Assembly: GCA_037102815.1 (NCBI GenBank)
Contig: BTPP01000008.1
Coordinates: forward strand, 1,178,001 to 1,242,000
Length of the DNA: 64,000 nt
Origin: Neurospora intermedia
Taxonomy: Eukaryota > Ascomycota > Sordariomycetes > Sordariales > Sordariaceae
Reading direction: 5' to 3'
The first letter of the stretch is position 1. Each line of letters opens with the position of its first letter. The notes below the pieces were generated by a model. It searched no databases and was not told the origin of the DNA. It was given only the letters and a program-made list of their open reading frames with translations. Positions 49,691 to 60,913 of the stretch are shown piece after piece. Made by a program: the position numbers and the translations under genes.

Positions 49691-51579
49691 GAGTTTGAGA
49701 AGCTTGTCTGACAAGAAGAGCAGGTGGTACCGAGCAGGAAATGGATTTTTGCATGAACGCAAACGCCATCGAAGGAAGGAATTGAAGGAAGTGGGACATT
49801 CTATCGGATGTTCTCCAATCTTGCTCTCGCAGGGTGTTGTCCTGAGGTAGTGCATGCTGAGAGGCGCCACTGGCGCCCGATGAGCGAGTGAAACAAACCT
49901 AAAGGTATGGTGGTGAATGGTGATGGTTACACAATTCTTTCACGGAAGACCGGGCTCTTTGCACCACGAGCTCGGTCTAAGACCATTACCCAGATCTTCA
50001 TACGGACGCCTCAAGCACAACAATGGGTCATTTTAAGCGACCGCAGCTGATTGAATGCGTGATCATAACATAGATGAGTGTGTCAAACAGAGAGGGCGAG
50101 ATGACCGCATTTTCTACTTGGACGAGAGCGCATTTGAGAGTGTTAAGTTCGGTCAGAAAATGTCGATGCGTAAATCCAAGAGTATGTCGTCGTCTCTGAG
50201 ATTGCGTACTCTAGCGCCCAGGGACCATGGGCGACAATAAACAAGAAGATCAGAAAAAGGGGCAAGTAAACAACATGGGGGGAGGACTAGGGTGCACACA
50301 ATGAAAGCTCGGTTGGTCAAAGCTTTTGCCGATCAAGCGACCAACTCGAGCGAAGGCGTCCCGACCCAGAGCCCTCTTTCTCTCACTCACACGCAAACGC
50401 TCCGTTACTTTTCGCCCGCTGCTTACTGCAATCAATCCCTGAGCAATGACAGAATTGGTGCTTCTGCAGACAGCATTCTGGATTTATTTGCGGAAATAAT
50501 CAACCACATATGCTAGCGTGAGAATACTGCAGCGGCCCCTCAGCCCCACCTGCACGTAGTTTACGTCTTACGGAGGAAAAAAATAGACCCCTCCTCCGTT
50601 TTCTTGTCTACATCTCGTCTCCACTACACCTTTCCGTCCGCGTTCTCCTCCGTTCACATTACACCCCGACTCCAGCGGAACCCGAACATCCACCTTTATT
50701 TGCATCGCGGGTCGGGTCCGCCGCATGTACCTACCGCACCGGAATCGTGTGAGGATATCGATGGATATGTGCGGTGCGGACGCAATGACCTAGACCGGCC
50801 ATGCCCCAACAGAGTCAGCAATAACAGACAAACAAGTAATCATCAACGACCCAGCCGTTTTGTCGTCCGATCGAAGCCGATCATATGAGTACATAGGTGT
50901 CGACACTCTGAACCGGAACCGATTCAATCACTGACCGAACCATATCACCAGTCACCACTGTAAGTACCAAACATGAAACGTCGGGCCGGCACCGGTCATC
51001 GCACCGGGCACCTCGGACCACACCACCGCTCTCACCACATGGCGGGGGGAATCGGGAGACCGACCGACGCGACCCAGAATGACGGGTAAGGCAGTCAATC
51101 GCATATCGCATCGGAAAGTGATCGACCACCGAGCTCTCACAGCGAACCTCCCTCTTCAGCCTCTGTACATACCCTGGGGGAAAAAACAAAAAGCAAACCA
51201 GAATCTTACATATGCAAAGCAACATCAAGTCTTGGACGTTCTCTGAATCTTCACTGGCTCTTACCGGTTCAATCAGGACAGCAAAGCACGGAACCAAAGA
51301 CAGAAAGAGATTTCCTTGCAGTCGTTAGCGGACCTTGAGAAGTTCACACAAGTTCTTGCAACTTGCATACGCTTGCCCGTTGGGTGGTGGGTAATTGAGT
51401 GGGTGAGTGAGTGAGTGGGTGGGCTGAAAGGTTGAGAGTCGGAATGTGGGATGTTTTTAGCGTACACTAGCTGCGTCGTATACAGTATGAAAGCGTACTC
51501 AGCGATCTAAGGGGCTGGCATATGCATGCACTTATGCAAATGCAGCTGCAAAAAAGAAAGAGAGAAGAAAAAAAAAACT

Positions 51580-51604
51580 AAATCTGAAACGTCGTTTCAG
51601 ATTT
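51580..51604. repeat. 25-bp palindrome with single central base
   Basis: AAATCTGAAACG at 51580-51591 is followed by one T and its exact reverse complement at 51593-51604. No recognisable gene adjoins it. Confidence 0.88.
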
Positions 51605-51770
51605 TGTCGCGGCCTGAGTGGTCGTTGGGCGAGGAATAATGGAGCGCAGTCAGTGGCAGTGTGGAATGGGGGTGATGTTTCAGAGTTTAGTCAAGATGCG
51701 GATGCTACTTACGTGATGTACAAAATCGCTTTTGAGAAAAAAAAAAAAATTGAGGAGGCTGGGGATGGAT

Positions 51771-51802
51771 CATCATCATGGATCATATGGACCATGATGA
51801 TG
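51771..51802. repeat. 11-bp inverted repeat, 10-bp spacer
   Basis: CATCATCATGG at 51771-51781 is matched by its reverse complement at 51792-51802. Part of the symmetry comes from an ATC trinucleotide repeat. Confidence 0.75.
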
Positions 51803-53227
51803 AATGGGGAATCAGATGTCCGAGGAAAGACGAAAATCAGAAAAGAAAAGAAAAGAAATGAGAAGTGATAGAATCATTGATATGGTTATGGTTTCAACGG
51901 TGGTATCCGGAGATAATCAACGACGACGACAACTAACGGCGGCTCGGGCGGGCAAATGGCAATGACAACGGTGAAATGGCAACGACAAGGCTATCTATCA
52001 AAAGCCGACCGTACCAAAAACAGCAATGACACCAACAAAATGATCAACGATAACACCACGACATCAAATCAGGAGTATCAATCAAAATCGCCTGCGATAT
52101 GGACAATGCGCAAAGCAACCTCATCTTGAACTCTGTGCATGCCGACCTCCAGGTTATCGCATAATCCTCGCTATCTTACTACTTACTACCTCTATCTGCT
52201 CGATGACTGTTATCCGGCGTCCCGTCTACATTACTCGGCGTCATTACACATAGGCTTCCAATGTGGTTTTGTGTTGACAATGATAGTTTACAGTTGATTA
52301 CATGGACATAAGCAATTTCTTCTTCTTCTCTCATCGTCGTTGATCTACCGTTCACTGCCGTCTCATCAGTCCTGTCGATAAGGATACGACTTCACTTCTC
52401 CGGATGCTTGACACGGACTAGACCCGGAGCGGGAGAGAGGGAAATCCAACGTCAGACGTGTGTATTAAACGAGCCTCCTGTGTTGAGTGGCGAGAATGGT
52501 AGTAGGTACCGAGAATAATGATATTGATCTTTGTTAGGGCCCACGAACCAGCATGACATATCATGACATCGCCATCCGCCAAACATCCCAAAGGATGGCA
52601 GGCCGGACTAAGCAATGTATTTTCTTTTCTTCTTCTGAAAAGGAGAAGGCTGGAGGCTGGGAAAAGGTGAAAACTATCCAAGTGTCGTTCGTTATTAGAG
52701 AAGTCGGTAAAACTTTTCTCTTACACGCGCAGAAAGATATACTTGGATACATCGCTGTTTTTCCAAACATACGTGAACATAAAACAGGACCTTGACTGCC
52801 ACTCACGTGCCGATCATACCTTACCCAGTATCCTATACTCCAGCAGGTATTCTCCGACACAAGCATGGGCTCCTGGCTGGTAAGTATTCGGGGACTAGAC
52901 CGAAGTGAAGGAAATAGCCGGCACGACGACCGACAACATGCCTGCAAAAGCAGATCGAGCACGAGCTCAGGTTTCCAGGCGATCCTGCTGCTCCTGCTCT
53001 GATCCTTCCCGACTCTGCACCCTTTTGCAGTATCTGACACCGCAAACCATACGAGACCATGTGGTTGAAGTGCGGTTGCTGTTGCCAAGTTGCTGGTTGG
53101 CTTTGACATAGAATCCATGCAAATGTTCTAGACCTTCAGGTCATGGCCACGAACGCGTTGTCATTGATATTCCTTGTATTTGATATATGTTGTGGAATAT
53201 CATTTTCTCCTGCGGTACATGGTTTGG

Positions 53228-53228
<1 letters not shown>

Positions 53229-53273
<45 letters not shown>
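53229..53273. repeat. Poly-A run (45 A)
   Basis: Forty-five consecutive adenines on the plus strand, the longest homopolymer in the window. A short (GACT)n tract lies just downstream at about 53301-53320. No retroposon body is recognisable before it. Confidence 0.9.
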
Positions 53274-53274
<1 letters not shown>

Positions 53275-53503
53275 ACCTACCCTGCCAGCCTACCGCTCTT
53301 TGACTGACTGACTGACTGAGGGACTGGCTGGTTGTTTCAGATCCGGCCGTTGAGACCATAGATTTCACAGAGAGCAAGTGTCTAGAACAGGTTTTTGGGC
53401 TCTTCGCGCACGGTAACCCTGTTCTTGATTCCGCTTTTCACTACTCCTTTGAACATGAGGAAACCAGAAAAAAACGCCAATAAATAATTGGACCCCCCTC
53501 CTT

Positions 53504-55623
53504 TTACTTCTTTTTTCCCGGGTCATACTTTTCCTTCCAGATCCTAGTGTACGACGACATATTAGTCACTTTGGACGCGGTATGAAACGGAGGAGGGTGG
53601 ATATTCAGTATTAGAGTCTAGGAAAGGGTGAATCTGTGTGAACGGAAAAGAAAAACGGAGTGATGTGCTCGGCGGCTGATCAACGTTGAATGTCCAATTT
53701 TAGACTTAACGTAACCGTCCCGGCATCAGACCCCCTTTCTCAGCCTGATACTTCCTCGGGAACAGGCTGAGAGAAGGATATCCAAGGCCATGCATAGCAC
53801 TACAACACGTGAGAGGCAGGGCGAGCAAGGATGCTTGGTCGTTGATGTACCAATGGATGACTAGCACTCTGTCACAATGCATCCGCAAGCCATTCCTGAG
53901 AAACCCAATTTACGGTTTCGGAATGTCCCGACACTCGGCAACCGTCGTCAATGGGTTGCGTCGGTGTGTTGTGAGTGTGGGTGGTTGATGCTGGGCAAGG
54001 AAAATGAAAGCACTTACCAGGTATTGCCCATGATCTTGTTTCCGTTCTTCTCCGCCAGGCGGTAATATTTTGCGGCGGTGTACTAATGGCGAGTGTTTTT
54101 GGTCAGCTTTATGTATGTGTATCTCTTTGAAACGTGTCAACCGAGGTGAATCTCCCCTCCGAATTGCGCTGCTGATCAAGCCTCATTGATGCGCAAGAGT
54201 TGCGCAAGAAAGCAAGAGCCCACGAAGCTGCTCGACGTAAAGATAAAGAACCGCGTCATTGGTGGATGGTAGTGTGTTGGTGGATGTAATACTAACTTTG
54301 TCCTTTTTTGTTCCGAAACCTTCAAGGTAGCACCATGCTACCTCGTTCATGGCGTCTTTTCGACATGACCGTTAGCCCACACATAGAAGCTTGATACTCG
54401 GGGACATACCAGAATCTCCCAAATTTGCCGCTGTCTCGTAGTATTGTTTCGCGGCTATCGGGTCTTTAGGAATACCCCAGCCATGACGGAAACAATTTGC
54501 CAGTTCGAATATGGCCAGGACGAGCTCGCCTTTGGCAGCGCCGCCCTTTTTGAGCCCAGCCTGGAGGGCGAGTTGTTCGATTTCGGCGGCGTTCGAGGCT
54601 GCTGCTGAGAGGTATGTCACGGCTTTGGCTGCGTCAGGAGTGCATCCCCATCCGTGCCTGCATCCTCGCGTTAGCAACGGACAGATACACTCGTATGAAG
54701 TTATCAAGTATCACGTAGCCAAGACCGCAACATATGCAACAGAACATCCCGGTGAATACACCCGAATCACTGCCCTACGAACGAGCACAAGAGACCAATG
54801 GAATACCAGAGCGGAAAAGGTGAAGAGGCACGTACCGCAAAGCAAGGCCGTACAGAACTTGGCTTAGGGGATTATTTGACCCTTCTGGGTCCGCCAGTTT
54901 TCCAAATAGAGCAGTGGACTCCTCCAAGTTTCCTTCTTCATGCCATTTGATGGCCTGCTGGATATCGTCATCAATAGCCTTGGACGAAACAGCTTTGGTT
55001 GCAGACGGAGCAGGCGCAGCAGCCCCAGGTTCGCTTTTCAAAGGCCATTCTTCCGCTTCGGTCGGGCCACTTCCAAGGCGCATACGGGCAAAGTCGTTAC
55101 TAACGCTGCGGGTAGGGCTAGCCGGACGGGTTCCTGGACGACTGCGAACCTCGGAGTTCTTGCGTGCCAACATGGTTGCGCGCTTCTCCCATTGGGCTTC
55201 TTTGCCCTCCTTATCTTCATCGCCTTCGGGAACCACGATAGCAGGCACGTCCGGCAGGTCCTGAGGCACATTGTCGGAGCTCACTGGGCTGCGATGTAAA
55301 TGGAACCGCGAGGCGCGCTTGGCTCCCGGGCTCTTGGGATTGCTGCTCATAGATTGGCTACGACTGCGATTGCTGCGGAAGACGTCCAGACTAAGGCGAC
55401 CCCTTGCTGGTGTTCCTGACGCCGTCTCCGCGGACAGGTATGAATCGTGGTCGGCATCATTCTCGGTTACAGGGCTTGCAGGAGGAAAGATTCTCTCCTC
55501 GGTAAACGTGTCGGTACGGAGGAACGTGATTTCGGGGGCACCGAGCTGCGTATTGGGAGATGGCGAATGCGCCTCGGAGTCGCCCTTTTCGTGGCCATGC
55601 TTCTTTTTTGCGAAAAGGCCCAT
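53504..55623 (-). CDS. Sel1-repeat protein (Nif1/Dsf2-like), five exons
   Basis: Exons on the minus strand are 55623-54836, 54657-54410, 54355-54297, 54082-54018 and 53543-53504, giving 399 residues. The first 220 residues are Ser/Pro/Arg-rich and probably disordered. From about residue 225 to 390 there are Sel1-type helical repeats with signatures such as YGLALRHGWGCTPD, ANCFRHGWGIPKD, AWCYLEGFGTKKDK and AAKYYRLAEKNGNK. The 40-nt last exon supplies WIWKEKYDPGKKK. The last intron is long (474 nt); without splicing the frame would stop at NTW. Sel1 repeats are protein-interaction scaffolds. Related fungal proteins are often annotated as cell-cycle inhibitor Nif1 or Dsf2, so a signalling or cell-cycle scaffold role is plausible but not shown here. 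The start at 55623 (MGLFAKKKHGHEKG) is preferred to a frame extending 74 codons further. Confidence 0.82.
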
Positions 55624-57198
55624 GATTTGAAGTGTAGATACAGTAGCGATTACGATTGCAGAATATGGTGTCGGGTATAGATGTGTAGTCGGTCGAAAGA
55701 CGGGGTATAAGTTACAAAGCGTAGTTGTAGCTAGGATTGTTGTCAGAACTGTCGATATACGCGCCGCGCGGCGTTCAAGTTGGTCGGAAGCAAAGACGAC
55801 AAAGAAAGCGAGTGTTGTTGTATCCAAAAAGGCAATGGTCGACAAAGGCGCCGTCGGTCCGGATGGCGGAGGTGTGGTTGATTATAGATTCACGGATTGG
55901 GAACTTGGAGGAGAAGATGCGTATGTAAATCTGAGTTCTTCGCCCGGCGCCATCGGAAAGGACGTAATCTTTCAGCTCGTCGGCGAGTTGGAGGCATCGT
56001 TCTTGGACGGGGAGGGATCTGGGTTCGGTTCGCGACACACGGAGATTGGACGAGGTCCCCAATGTCCAAATTGTTCTAGGCTGCCCGGCGCAGACAGCAG
56101 CAAGGCATACGCTAGGGCAGGCATCCAGGTCTCCAGCTTCTTTGGTACCCTTAATCCCCACCCCAGCCAGGCACCGCTCGAAGGAAGGGGGTAAGGGTCT
56201 TTCATGAGTGGGACAAATAGCGGGGCTTAGCCGCTATATTTGGGGTTAGTTGGAGGCTCTGGGGAACGGGCCTTTTGGAGCAGGTCTTCCGAGGGACCGA
56301 GACAGGTGCCTTCCCGCGACTTCAGCTGCGTTTCATGAAAAGAGGAGGTACCTCTACCTGTACTTGTAGTGGCGGGCGCAACGCAGATTTTTCGAGTTTT
56401 GCCGAATGTCGATGAGTTGATGAGTCGGTTGCAATCGAAGTGTTCCATGCAAGTGGCTGCTCAGCCAGGGCAGTCACCACTTGCACATTGTAACTGTCTG
56501 CACGCGCGTTTCCCCAAGGACACATCATCTTATCCTCAGTGCCCGAGTCGAGCAGAGCTAGTACGTGCAAGCCTCGAGCTGCTTGCTAACCTTGGTACCT
56601 TCAAAGTACAATTCGATGCTGGTTTCTTTGTTAATTCAGTACTCCTGTCACGCTAGACGAGATATCTTCCGACTTGGCCTAAACCATTGATTGAATGGCT
56701 ACCTAGGTACTGATCCGAATGGCATCAACAAGATCCAATACAGTGGTTTTAAATTTGGAAAGAACATATTCACATTGTGAAAACGCCTTTGACCCAAAGT
56801 TTCGACCTGACTGGAATTCTCACTGTCCTCCCCCATATCTTCCCCAATCCGTTAATTCTGAATTGAAAAAATGTGAGGGATGCGTACCCCCCGCAAAGCA
56901 AACCAAAATTCGTAGTTGGTATCCGCCTAACACAGCCGCCTATTGGATGCCACCTTCTCTGTCTAGCTCTTTTTGGCGTAGACTGCGCGCGACCAGTATC
57001 CGAACACCGGACATTTGAGCAAGCAACGCAGCCAAACCACCACCGGACCACCGACGATATTGCAGCAGACGTGATCGGGCCGCCATGTGCCAACACGTCG
57101 GTGTACTGCACCAGGTCTGCTCTCTCCACACTCTATGACCGGTCTCGTCATCTTCAGGACTGCGTCAACCTCGAGCAGTGCTCATATAAGCATTGGTC
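55624..57198. promoter_or_regulatory. Divergent intergenic region
   Basis: 1.6 kb between the start codons of the Sel1-repeat gene (minus) and the Pro/Gln-rich gene (plus), so it contains both promoters. Frames inside it, such as 55775-56161 (minus) and 56873-57241 (plus), lack recognisable content. CATATAAG lies about 11 bp before the plus-strand ATG, too close to be a usual TATA box. Confidence 0.45.
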
Positions 57199-59409
57199 AT
57201 GGCACCCAGGAAACCTCCGCCGCCCCCAGTTGTGCGCCTGACCGCCAAAGGAATCCCGGCTAAGAAGCGTGGCCCAGCTCCAAAACCAATATCAGAACGT
57301 CCTTGGACGGCCCCAAAGCCTGTGAGAAGGGTCGAACGCTCTTATTCGAGGGAACGGAAAATCGAGGTTCTACAATTCCTGCTGAACCATCGGATTGCCG
57401 ATTATCGTCCACGCAAGGCTCCTCGTCGTCGAATCGGCCAGCCGCCACACGAACAGGAACCAGTCCCCCAAACTGTAACCCGCGACGCCAACGGACAGCT
57501 GGTCTGGTATCGTGCTCCTACCTACGTTGAGGCCTCCGAGTGGTGGAAGATTCCCATCCCAACCATCCAAGGCTGGTGGGATTCCCGCGAGAAAATCCTA
57601 GAGGGCACAGGCATTGAGCTGCCCAAATCGAGGCCAGGTGATTCCCCGGGTTCCGAACAGCCAAGGCCGGGAACCCGTGTTGAGTTTATAGTTAATCCGC
57701 AAGCACCTCCACCGACATCTCGAGAAGGATCTGAGCAGCCACAACCTCAACAGCAACCACAAGAGCAGCCAACTGCGCCTTCGAGTGGCGGAAGTGCGAG
57801 AGGATCTCAGCAACGCGTATCCATGGCTGGAGAAGGGAACCGTGGCGCAGTCGCCACGAACACTCCTGCTCGTGCCATCTCAATTTCGTCCGCTTCTTCC
57901 ACGCACACTGCAGCTCTAGGAACGAATGTGAACTCGCAGGCTGCTTCAAGACCGCCCGTTGCCCAGGTGCCGCCGGCTGGGCCACACACACAAAATACCA
58001 ACGGTCCTGTCGTTGTGCAACCTGGTCAGCAACTTGAGAGACCTCCCGCCCAATGGACGGTGAATCATCATCCCTATGTTCCTCGTCCTCCCGGAGAGCC
58101 GTCATACTCTCAACCGCCCCAGCCGCCACAGCCTCAGCCTCCATTTTTCAACCCCTATCAGCCCAAACCTGACCAAATCCCGCCGCAGTATCATCAGTTA
58201 CAGCACACGTACCCTCCGCAAGTGGCTCATCATCAACCGCCGCCAGGATACCCTTATCAGCCGGGACCGCCCGCTTTCAATCCTCAGCATGGCTATGGCC
58301 AGCCTCCTCCTCCTCCTCCTCCTCCTCCTCCTCCTCCTCACTATGGTCCTCCGCACCAAGCTCCCCATCCGCCAGGTCCTCCTCAGGGCCACCCCGGCTA
58401 CCCGCTATATCCCCAACCTGGCCCAGGAGGCCCAGTATACCCACCTCATCAAGGTGTACCATACCAAGGAGGACCTCCGCCGCAGCCATACCCCGGATCC
58501 TACCCGGCCCCATACACATATGGTCCGCAGTTTCAGATGCCAATGATAGTTCAATTTCCTCAATTCACGCCCTATTATGCAACCCCCCAGGCGCCTCCGT
58601 ACGCTCAGCCTGCTGCGCTTCCTCCCAACCTTCCACCTCAACCTCCCCCGTTTGCACCGGGCGGACCGGGACAAGTTCCTGGTCCAGCACCGGGAATGGT
58701 GCCAGTGTCACCATTTCCAGGGTCGAGAGAGTTCAGGCCGCCCGGACCAGCTCCCCCTCAGCCTGGCCCCGGTCCTGTAAGCGTCAGTGGCAGCACCCAA
58801 TCGCCTCAGGCGGCGGCTTCCGGTGTAGCCCCGAATCCCCCGGTCACTCCTCCGAGACAACAGCCTGCAGAACAGCCATCGGATGCACAAGAACCGCAAT
58901 CCGAACCAGATGAAGCATCACCAGCCGGTCAGCTATTGGCCGAGCAAGAGGCCAGGAATACGGTGCAGGACAGCCAGAGCCAGGAACAGTCGGTTGACAA
59001 GCGGCCTGCCGTGATGGTATCATTCCCGGAGGCTGGAGCAGCATTGGAAGAGCCGGATCAGGAGATGGGTCAAGTTCAGGATCAGGACCAGGAACAAGAC
59101 CAGGAGATGGACCATGACCAGGAGGAGCAGGAAAATGAGCAGAAAAAGGAGCAGGATCAGGACCAGGCTCTGGATCAAGAGATGGCTCAGGAGATGGAGG
59201 AGCATGAGGAGGAGCAGGAACATCATTCATCTGCAGACATCTCCGCCAGCGAGGAAAGTGACAAGGAGGACGGTAACAACGTCTCAAGTGAAACTCATGA
59301 AAAGGTACGGCAGGACAAAAGTGCAGATGTGGCATCTACAAAAAGAGGTCGGTCCCAGAGCACATCCCCTGTGCCGACACATACGTCCTCTGCTTCAGAA
59401 GAGTCATGA
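57199..59409 (+). CDS. Large Pro/Gln-rich protein with a possible split helix-turn-helix
   Basis: Single-exon protein of 736 residues. Residues 1-48 are basic and Pro-rich. Residues 49-64 (YSRERKIEVLQFLLNH) and 107-134 (containing PTYVEASEWWKIPIPTIQGW) resemble the two halves of a CENP-B/pogo-type helix-turn-helix, separated by about 40 basic residues. Residues from about 140 to 560 are low-complexity, rich in Pro, Gln, Tyr and Gly, with a run of 12 prolines near 58303-58340. The C-terminal part is very acidic with repeated DQEQ/DQEM blocks, then a Ser/Thr-rich, basic end. The layout suggests a nuclear DNA- or RNA-associated protein that may phase-separate, but I do not recognise the family. 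The frame also opens at TTG 57193; the ATG at 57199 is the first true start. Confidence 0.75.
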   Translation: MAPRKPPPPPVVRLTAKGIPAKKRGPAPKPISERPWTAPKPVRRVERSYSRERKIEVLQFLLNHRIADYRPRKAPRRRIGQPPHEQEPVPQTVTRDANGQLVWYRAPTYVEASEWWKIPIPTIQGWWDSREKILEGTGIELPKSRPGDSPGSEQPRPGTRVEFIVNPQAPPPTSREGSEQPQPQQQPQEQPTAPSSGGSARGSQQRVSMAGEGNRGAVATNTPARAISISSASSTHTAALGTNVNSQAASRPPVAQVPPAGPHTQNTNGPVVVQPGQQLERPPAQWTVNHHPYVPRPPGEPSYSQPPQPPQPQPPFFNPYQPKPDQIPPQYHQLQHTYPPQVAHHQPPPGYPYQPGPPAFNPQHGYGQPPPPPPPPPPPPHYGPPHQAPHPPGPPQGHPGYPLYPQPGPGGPVYPPHQGVPYQGGPPPQPYPGSYPAPYTYGPQFQMPMIVQFPQFTPYYATPQAPPYAQPAALPPNLPPQPPPFAPGGPGQVPGPAPGMVPVSPFPGSREFRPPGPAPPQPGPGPVSVSGSTQSPQAAASGVAPNPPVTPPRQQPAEQPSDAQEPQSEPDEASPAGQLLAEQEARNTVQDSQSQEQSVDKRPAVMVSFPEAGAALEEPDQEMGQVQDQDQEQDQEMDHDQEEQENEQKKEQDQDQALDQEMAQEMEEHEEEQEHHSSADISASEESDKEDGNNVSSETHEKVRQDKSADVASTKRGRSQSTSPVPTHTSSASEES

Positions 59410-60367
59410 TGGTGAGAGTTGCTTGGACCAAGACGGAACGACAGCATGGTATTGATCCGTTGGATAAAGGTCACAAAATAGGTGAAGAAAGTCAAAAGAA
59501 GTAGCATATATCTCAGAGCATGACGAAGCTATGGGTTGATGAATTAACCATGTAGAAGTACAGAAAAGGAATCAAGATGACATTATTTCAGGATTTACAA
59601 GATTATGAGGTAGTTGACATCCACCAAAACAAGAATACATAAATCTGGTCGTTTCCATCGACCCCTCCCTTCGTTGTCTTGAACCCTGATAGGGATATTA
59701 ACAAGTGTAGGTGCAGAACTGGTAGACACATAACCCCACACTCAGCCGGAGGGTCTGCAAGCGTCTGATTATCCAAGATCTCAACATGGATCAAGTTGGG
59801 TTGTTTGGGGTTCGATTCCAACCCTCGGTCCCAGCCACTAGCTGTTGCGTTTGTATCCTGTGACATTGGACGGAATGATTAAACTCATCGCTATCCTCGC
59901 GATACCTATGATCCACGAGTCGAGGTCTTAGAAAACTTGTGAGTGACTGCCCCTTTCATCTGATCATCCGCATAGGTAGTTCACCCCCACAAACCACAGT
60001 CACTCGCGCTCGCTCCTCCTTGACAAGAAAATAATTTCCCATTTGATGCTCAGATCAACTACAAGAAGCCATCCCCAGCGCTTTCTCGCTACCCCTAATA
60101 TCTTCCGGTGTCTATTATAGTCAAGCCCCCAATCTCGGGCCGCCGGAGCCAGCGCCCATCGCGCCTTCCTCAAGAAGCAAAGCAGGAAAAAAAAATCGCT
60201 AGCAAGCCGTCACGACCACCTCCCAGACGGTCAGCCATATCTCACCTTCATATCTTCCACAATACCAAGGCGCCGTGTCGTACCCTTTGAGGAGGGGGAA
60301 ACGAAGTAGGAACTGAACATAACAACCTTGACACCACCAGCACCCCACCGACGGGGAAACAACCATA
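59410..60367. other. Intergenic region with possible Pol III boxes
   Basis: No protein gene recognised. TGGTAGACACA at 59720-59730 resembles a tRNA-Leu D-loop and A box, and GGTTCGATTCC at 59809-59819 matches the B-box consensus, but the flanks do not fold as a tRNA. The rest holds the 3' UTR of the upstream gene and the promoter of the next. Confidence 0.35.
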
Positions 60368-60913
60368 ATGTGCCAAACAACCCTCTACAAAGACACGCAT
60401 TGCAAACACCGCTGGATGCGCATCACCACTCCTTGTCTCCCAGGCGCGGGCTTCAACACCTGTCCCTCTTTTTCCTACAACAACAACAACAACAACACAC
60501 GCAACTACCACTATAACCACCATTCTCCCGACGACGGCCTCTGCCACCAACCCCTCTGTCCCTACCAGCAACATCCCCATCCAAATCACACCCCCAGCCA
60601 CACCGCTACCTTTACCACTCCCATCATTCAAGGCCAACTCCAAATCCAAGGCCACAACGCCTGTCAAGTCCACCTTCCTGGCCCTCCGTACCACCAAATC
60701 CAACATAACTGCCCTCACCACCAACACCTAGTAGCCAAGCCCGCTCCGCCCGCTTACATCGCCCGCGGCGAACCGTGTCCGGAGTGTGACTTGAGGGGGG
60801 TTTACGATCGGAATCAGGTCAGGATGGTTACCAAGATTAAGAAGGGAATTAAGCTTGGTGCAGGACCGAGTGGAGGGGACCCGGGGGTTGAGGTTCGGTG
60901 TTGTGTTATGTGA
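60368..60913 (+). CDS. Small Cys/His-rich fungal protein ending in a CaaX box
   Basis: Single-exon protein of 181 residues, ATG at 60368. The N-terminus MCQTTLYKDTHCKHRWMRI contains two Cys and a His-rich knot, followed by TPCLPGAGFNTCPSF. The middle is His/Pro/Asn-rich and variable. The conserved-looking end contains EPCPECDLRGVYDRNQVRMV, a GPS-GGDPG loop and the terminus CCVM. The last four residues fit a CaaX box with Met at X, which favours farnesylation, so the protein may be membrane-anchored. The two CxxC-like groups could bind zinc. I recall similar short proteins across filamentous ascomycetes but know no function. It is not a shadow of utp12, which lies downstream on the other strand. 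Confidence 0.68.
   Translation: MCQTTLYKDTHCKHRWMRITTPCLPGAGFNTCPSFSYNNNNNNTRNYHYNHHSPDDGLCHQPLCPYQQHPHPNHTPSHTATFTTPIIQGQLQIQGHNACQVHLPGPPYHQIQHNCPHHQHLVAKPAPPAYIARGEPCPECDLRGVYDRNQVRMVTKIKKGIKLGAGPSGGDPGVEVRCCVM

Larger units (their letters stand above)
44768..53503. other. 8.7-kb gene-free stretch with repeats and palindromes
   Basis: The first 1 kb or so is probably 3' UTR of the bZIP gene; its frame at 45141-45710 has a hydrophobic start only because the DNA is T-rich. Other frames (47437-48021 minus, 52561-53118 minus) show no domain. Repeats include (GGTCA)5 at 48151, a 21-T run at 49670-49690, GAAAA-type repeats near 51841, two near-perfect palindromes at 51580-51604 and 51771-51802, and a 45-A run at 53229-53273. 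Confidence 0.45.

Noticed and set aside
52561-53118. 185-codon minus-strand frame starting with ATG
   Set aside because: No domain, no homology I can recognise, and several contradictory frames on the same DNA.
59700-59840. Possible tRNA-Leu on the plus strand
   Set aside because: The D-loop and B-box sequences match, but pairs 49-65, 50-64 and 51-63 of the T stem fail and no 5' acceptor strand pairs with the 3' end.
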